DNA from: Croceibacterium_B sp963811255
GTDB taxonomy: Bacteria > Pseudomonadota > Alphaproteobacteria > Sphingomonadales > Sphingomonadaceae
Direction: 5' to 3'
Assembly (NCBI GenBank): GCA_963811255.1
Contig: CAWEQI010000005.1
Location: forward strand, 19,635-83,634
DNA: 64,000 nt
The translations under genes and the position numbers were made by a program. Positions within the stretch are counted from its first letter, which is position 1, and the number at the start of each line of letters is the position of its first letter. Below are positions 61,601-64,000 of the stretch, piece after piece. A model generated the notes under the pieces. It searched no databases. It was not told the origin of the DNA and saw only the letters and a list, made by a program, of their open reading frames with translations.

Positions 61601-61740
61601 CGTTCGGTGGCGAGGGCCTCTCCGGCACCGGCCCCAAGGCCGGCGGCCCGCACTACCTGCCGCGCTTTTCGGCCGAGCGCGTGGTGACGGTCGACACCAC
61701 TGCGGCCGGCGGGAACGCGAGCTTGCTGGCAGGCGAGTGA
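58642..61740 (+). CDS. putA: Bifunctional proline dehydrogenase / L-glutamate gamma-semialdehyde dehydrogenase
   Basis: The 1032-residue protein has a proline dehydrogenase domain (about 150-470; KASPGISVKLSALYP, RLMVRLVKGAYWDSEIK, FATHNAYT) and an aldehyde dehydrogenase domain (about 520-1010) with FTGSTETA, the Glu in AETGGQN (E788) and the Cys in AGQRCSAL (C822). It oxidises proline to glutamate with FAD then NAD. There is no N-terminal ribbon-helix-helix, so it does not self-regulate. ATG 58642 follows AGGGG by six bases; a GTG five codons earlier is less likely. Confidence 0.95.
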   Translation: MIDRSALRQAFRMDEGACVAERLRQAAPASEVQGAASRLATKLIEGARGRKAAGLDAFLQSYGLATEEGIALMCLAEALLRVPDSETADALIHDKLAGIDWGEHLGESSSTFVNAATFSLMLSGEVLRGSDRRDAGFANALRRASARLGEPVIRQATLQAMRILGGQFVFGRTIGEALKRAAPERKRGLTHSFDMLGEAAMTFADAERYRQAYATAIARLAKEAKGGVKASPGISVKLSALYPKYDFYHGEAAKAALIPMVRELALAASKADIHFTIDAEEAERLELSLDVIEALVADDALFANGWRGFGMALQAYQKRAVPLVDWVVALARKQNRRLMVRLVKGAYWDSEIKLSQVGGYSDYPVFTRKVGTDVSYLACVAKLFAAEDAIYPAFATHNAYTIGAVKALASGREFEFQRLHGMGEDIYDVLAEQEGEHPTRVRIYSPVGGHKDLLAYLVRRLLENGANSSFVNRMADAEVPVAELVTDPAKDLAAMEPRRNPAIPLPADIFPDRQNSHGVDLADPLLREALLAELQALGAHEWAAAPTVLAGEGGAEHEIRSPQDHAHLVGHVLYAGEKDIDLAFSRAVAAQFAWDALGGIGRAALLERAADLYEAHTAEFISLCQREAGKTLLDAILEVREAVDFLRYYAAEARRLFGGPHPLPGPTGEDNSLRLHGRGVFATIAPWNFPLAIFTGMTSAALAAGNSVLAKPAEQTPLIAALAVRLCHEAGIPNDVLQLVPGDGKVGAALTSDPRLAGIAFTGSTETAHAINRALAARPGPLATLIAETGGQNALIVDSSALPEQVTRDVMASAFQSAGQRCSALRVLYLQEDVADSTLAMVRGAFEALVIGDPERIETDVGPVIDAEAKGKLDKHVAAMKRAGCPVWQRSLPKGAKGGTFVAPTIAEIGSIHELTQENFGPVLHVVRWPAGALNKVVAEINSTGFGLTLGLHSRIDSVRRFVETHAHVGNLYVNRNQIGAVVGSQPFGGEGLSGTGPKAGGPHYLPRFSAERVVTVDTTAAGGNASLLAGE

Positions 61741-61741
61741 T

Positions 61742-61766
61742 CTCCCTTCGCGCTAGCGGGAGGGGG
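61742..61766. repeat. CTCCC...GGGAG short palindrome after putA
   Basis: CTCCC-TTCGCGCTAGC-GGGAG lies directly behind the putA stop, resembling a unit of the CCTCCCGC repeat family. It may also help end transcription, though no T-run follows. Confidence 0.45.
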
Positions 61767-61819
61767 ATAACGTCGCCCATCACCTTGCCCCACGCCTGCT
61801 GCTCCGGAATCCGTGTCGC

Positions 61820-62374
61820 ATGAGCATTCTCAGCGACCGATGGATTCGCGACGCGGCGAAACGGCACGGCATGATCGAGCCGTTCGTCGAGGCGCAGCGG
61901 CGCGAGGGATGCATTTCGTACGGCCTGTCATCCTACGGCTACGACGCGCGGGTGGCCGACGACTTCAAGATCTTCACCAACGTCGACAACGCGGTGGTCG
62001 ACCCGAAGAACTTTGCCTCGAACAGCTTCGTCGATCGCAAGACCGACGTCTGCGTGGTTCCGCCGAACAGCTTCGTCCTCGCGCGCACCGTCGAATACTT
62101 CCGCATCCCGCGCGACGTGCTGGTGATCTGCCTCGGCAAGTCGACCTATGCCCGCTGCGGGATCATCGTCAACGTCACGCCGCTTGAGCCCGAGTGGGAG
62201 GGGCATGTGACGCTGGAATTCTCCAACACCACGCCGCTGCCGGCGAATATCTACGCCAACGAAGGCGCCTGCCAGTTCCTGTTCCTGCAGGGCAACGAAC
62301 CGTGCGAGACGAGCTATGCCGACCGCGCCGGCAAATACATGGGCCAGAAGGGCGTGACGCTGCCGAAGCTTTAG
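61820..62374 (+). CDS. dcd: dCTP deaminase
   Basis: The 184-residue protein matches Dcd over its length: SILSDRWIRDAAKRHGMIEP, GLSSYGYDARV, FVLARTVEYFRIPRDVL, CLGKSTYARCGI and NTTPLPANIYANEGACQF. It converts dCTP to dUTP for thymidylate supply as a homotrimer. It is a single gene, convergent with the NTF2 gene, whose end it overlaps by four bases. Confidence 0.96.
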   Translation: MSILSDRWIRDAAKRHGMIEPFVEAQRREGCISYGLSSYGYDARVADDFKIFTNVDNAVVDPKNFASNSFVDRKTDVCVVPPNSFVLARTVEYFRIPRDVLVICLGKSTYARCGIIVNVTPLEPEWEGHVTLEFSNTTPLPANIYANEGACQFLFLQGNEPCETSYADRAGKYMGQKGVTLPKL

Positions 62375-63078
62375 CGTTTCTCGGGCACGATGGGTTTGCC
62401 GGTCACCGGATGGACGTAATGGAACGGGACGAGGTCGGTTTCGGGCCAGCTCGGAAACGGGGCGTCACTGATTTCGTCGGGGCCGCCGGGGTCTTCCGCC
62501 ACGGTCTTGGTGAAGAACGGCGAGGGCAAGGGCTTCGCGGCGGCCCAGCCGATCTCGTAATCGGCCTGGGTGAACAGGTTGTAGCCGAGCTTCCTGATCT
62601 GCCACTTGCCGTCGCGCTTGACGTAGTCGTTTTCGTAGATGCCATGCTCCCACCACTGGCGCGGCAGGTGGGCAGGCTTGTCGAGCTTCGAGTCATGGAT
62701 CGCCCCCATCAGCGTGCAGCGCCAGCGGCCGTGGGCGGAAAGCCCGTCGGGCGCGACGTGGATCACGTCCTGGCTCGGCCAGTGTTCGACCATCATCCCG
62801 TAAGCGGGGCCGTTGACGCCGCCGGTGAAGGTTTCGCGCAGGCGCCCGCAGTAGAGCCGGCGGACGCTTTCGCGTCCTTTCCAGATGCCGCCCATGAAGT
62901 GCAGTTCGCCGTCCTCGGCGAACAGGTCGCACACCTCGTTATAGAGGCCCTTGTCCATCAGGAACCCGTAAGTGTGCTGGAGGATGCGGATCGCCTCCAC
63001 GTCTTTCAGACGGGCGATCTCGCGCTGCAGTTCGGCGATCGCCGCTTCGGTGGCGGCGAGGCGGTCCTCAATGGCCAT
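62371..63078 (-). CDS. NTF2-like (SnoaL-fold) protein
   Basis: The 235-residue protein starts with a coiled-coil-like helix (RLAATEAAIAELQREIARLK) and then VEAIRILQHTYGFLMDKGLY, LFAEDGELHFMGG and a GKWQIRKLGYNLF strand, the SnoaL-like fold with a helical prefix and a longer tail rich in Pro. Members are found in aromatic and steroid breakdown islands. It overlaps the upstream SDR by 11 bases, so the pair is co-transcribed. Confidence 0.78.
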   Translation of the reverse strand: MAIEDRLAATEAAIAELQREIARLKDVEAIRILQHTYGFLMDKGLYNEVCDLFAEDGELHFMGGIWKGRESVRRLYCGRLRETFTGGVNGPAYGMMVEHWPSQDVIHVAPDGLSAHGRWRCTLMGAIHDSKLDKPAHLPRQWWEHGIYENDYVKRDGKWQIRKLGYNLFTQADYEIGWAAAKPLPSPFFTKTVAEDPGGPDEISDAPFPSWPETDLVPFHYVHPVTGKPIVPEKR

Positions 63079-63883
63079 GCTTGGCTTCCGTGCGCTTCGC
63101 CTTGAGGGCCTCGCCGAGGTTATCCGGCAGTTCGAAGTAGCCGCCCGAAAGCGCATCGTACTTGCCGGAGGCGAGTTCGAGCACGCGATCGGCGCAGCGG
63201 GCGAGGTCGTTCTGCGCCGTGGGATCGCTCTCGGCCTTGCGCAGACGCTCAACCATCCCGCCCAGATACTTCTGCGCCTCCGGGCTTTCCATGGTCTCGC
63301 GGGCGAGTTCGGTGAAGACGAAGCCCGGATCAATGGCGAACACCGCAACGCCGGTGCCCTCGAGCTCGGCCGCCGCTTCGGCGACAACACGGTTCTGGGC
63401 GATCTTGCCGGTGCAATAGGCCGACAGGTTGGGCGCGACGAGGCGACTGGCGATCGCTGAGACGCAGACCGCTCGGCCCCTGCCGCGCGCGATCATCCCC
63501 GGCAGCACGCGGGCGAGGAACAGCATCGGCGCGCGAATGTGCACCGCCTGCGCCTTCCACCATTCGTCGGCATCGACTTCCCAGATTGGGCCGAACGGGC
63601 CGGGAACCCCGGCGTTATTGATCATCAGGTCGATCGGTCCGAGCAAGTCTTCGACCACCGTCACGGCATGCTCGATCGACTTGGGATCGGTGACGTCGCA
63701 GCGCACGGCGATAGCCTTGCCGCCGGCGGCGCGGATCGCTTCGGCAACTTGGTCGAGTTGCCCGAGCGAGCGCGACAGCAAGGCGACCTGCGCGCCTTCG
63801 CTCGCCAGCTTCTCGGCGATCGCCCGGCCGAAGCCGCGGCCAGCGCCGGTGACCATCGCCACCTGGCCTTCGAGTAGTGCCAT
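63068..63883 (-). CDS. SDR family oxidoreductase
   Basis: The 271-residue SDR has TGAGRGFGRAIA at residues 12-23, INNAG near residue 90, the serine in VSAIASR and YCTGK for the Tyr/Lys pair. SRS after strand 2 suggests NADP(H). AAGGAG lies just before the ATG. It overlaps the NTF2 gene, repeating the NTF2 + SDR pairing seen at 33 kb. Confidence 0.85.
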   Translation of the reverse strand: MALLEGQVAMVTGAGRGFGRAIAEKLASEGAQVALLSRSLGQLDQVAEAIRAAGGKAIAVRCDVTDPKSIEHAVTVVEDLLGPIDLMINNAGVPGPFGPIWEVDADEWWKAQAVHIRAPMLFLARVLPGMIARGRGRAVCVSAIASRLVAPNLSAYCTGKIAQNRVVAEAAAELEGTGVAVFAIDPGFVFTELARETMESPEAQKYLGGMVERLRKAESDPTAQNDLARCADRVLELASGKYDALSGGYFELPDNLGEALKAKRTEAKHGH

Positions 63884-63955
63884 GAATGAGCTCCTTCCGG
63901 CGGTGCGCTATCGCGCGCTCGGGCGGGAGTCGAGACAAAGGATGGAAAGTTGCGG

Positions 63956-64000
63956 TGGTTGCGGGGGTTGGATTTGAACCAACGACCTTCAGGTTATGAG
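63956..64000 (-). tRNA. tRNA-Met (CAU), 3' half, cut by window edge
   Basis: On the minus strand the visible 45 bases read, in order, the anticodon loop CTCATAA with anticodon CAT, the 3' anticodon stem, variable loop, a T-arm GTTGG-TTCAAAT-CCAAC, the 3' acceptor strand CCCCGCA, discriminator A and an encoded CCA. The 5' half lies beyond the window. The CAT anticodon means elongator Met, or Ile if the C is modified to lysidine; the missing half is needed to decide. Confidence 0.85.

Overview
The window is a high-GC alphaproteobacterial chromosome segment, most likely from the Sphingomonadales (Sphingomonadaceae or Erythrobacteraceae). The grounds are the rpoZ then GapR (DUF2312) order, the rpe / heparinase-like / purH block, TonB-dependent receptors (one with a proline-rich tail behind its barrel), many short-chain dehydrogenases, and palindromic intergenic repeats of the kind seen in sphingomonads. 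No transposase, integrase, phage gene, CRISPR array or rRNA was seen.

Layout. 1-24 kb is mostly housekeeping: a DsbA-like thiol oxidoreductase, an extended IF-1 with a TTG start, a ClsB-like phospholipase D, rpoZ, gapR, a GNAT acetyltransferase with a probable CTG start, a GtrA / UDP-galactopyranose-mutase-like pair, a PilZ protein, an M20 amidohydrolase, divergent CDP-alcohol phosphotransferase and diacylglycerol-kinase-like genes, rpe - heparinase - purH, msrA, a Zur-like regulator, dxs, a peptide transporter, a GntR regulator and ihfB.

24-53 kb is an accessory catabolic-type island. The left arm is mostly on the plus strand: an MFS transporter, a CmcJ/NvfI-like protein, two serine beta-lactamase-fold esterases, a carboxymuconolactone-decarboxylase-like protein, two NTF2 folds, two SDRs and a phytoene-desaturase-like flavoprotein. 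The right arm is entirely on the minus strand: a ThDP enzyme, a flavin monooxygenase, an alpha/beta hydrolase, a duplicated pair of secreted-protein genes, two GSTs, a second TonB receptor, a second MFS transporter and two secreted paralogs. Each arm has its own TonB receptor, MFS carrier, flavin monooxygenase and hydrolase. That suggests uptake across both membranes, then hydroxylation, ester or lactone hydrolysis, and glutathione/ThDP chemistry on an unidentified, probably aromatic or polyketide-like compound. An inverted repeat TTGA-N5-(T/G)CAA precedes four transcription units of the island, and a second palindrome TAAC-N4-GTTA lies at two divergent promoters. No regulator gene lies inside the island.

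Four genes of the island (both TonB receptors and both flavin monooxygenases) are broken by many single-base frameshifts, while the other genes are intact. The broken frames still read as well-conserved protein, so unpolished assembly error in paralogous genes is at least as likely as true decay.

53-64 kb holds a HupE / parvulin / DUF3604 triad divergent from a LysR regulator with a palindrome between them, then an MBL-fold hydrolase, putA, dcd, an NTF2 + SDR pair, and the 3' half of a tRNA-Met at the right edge.
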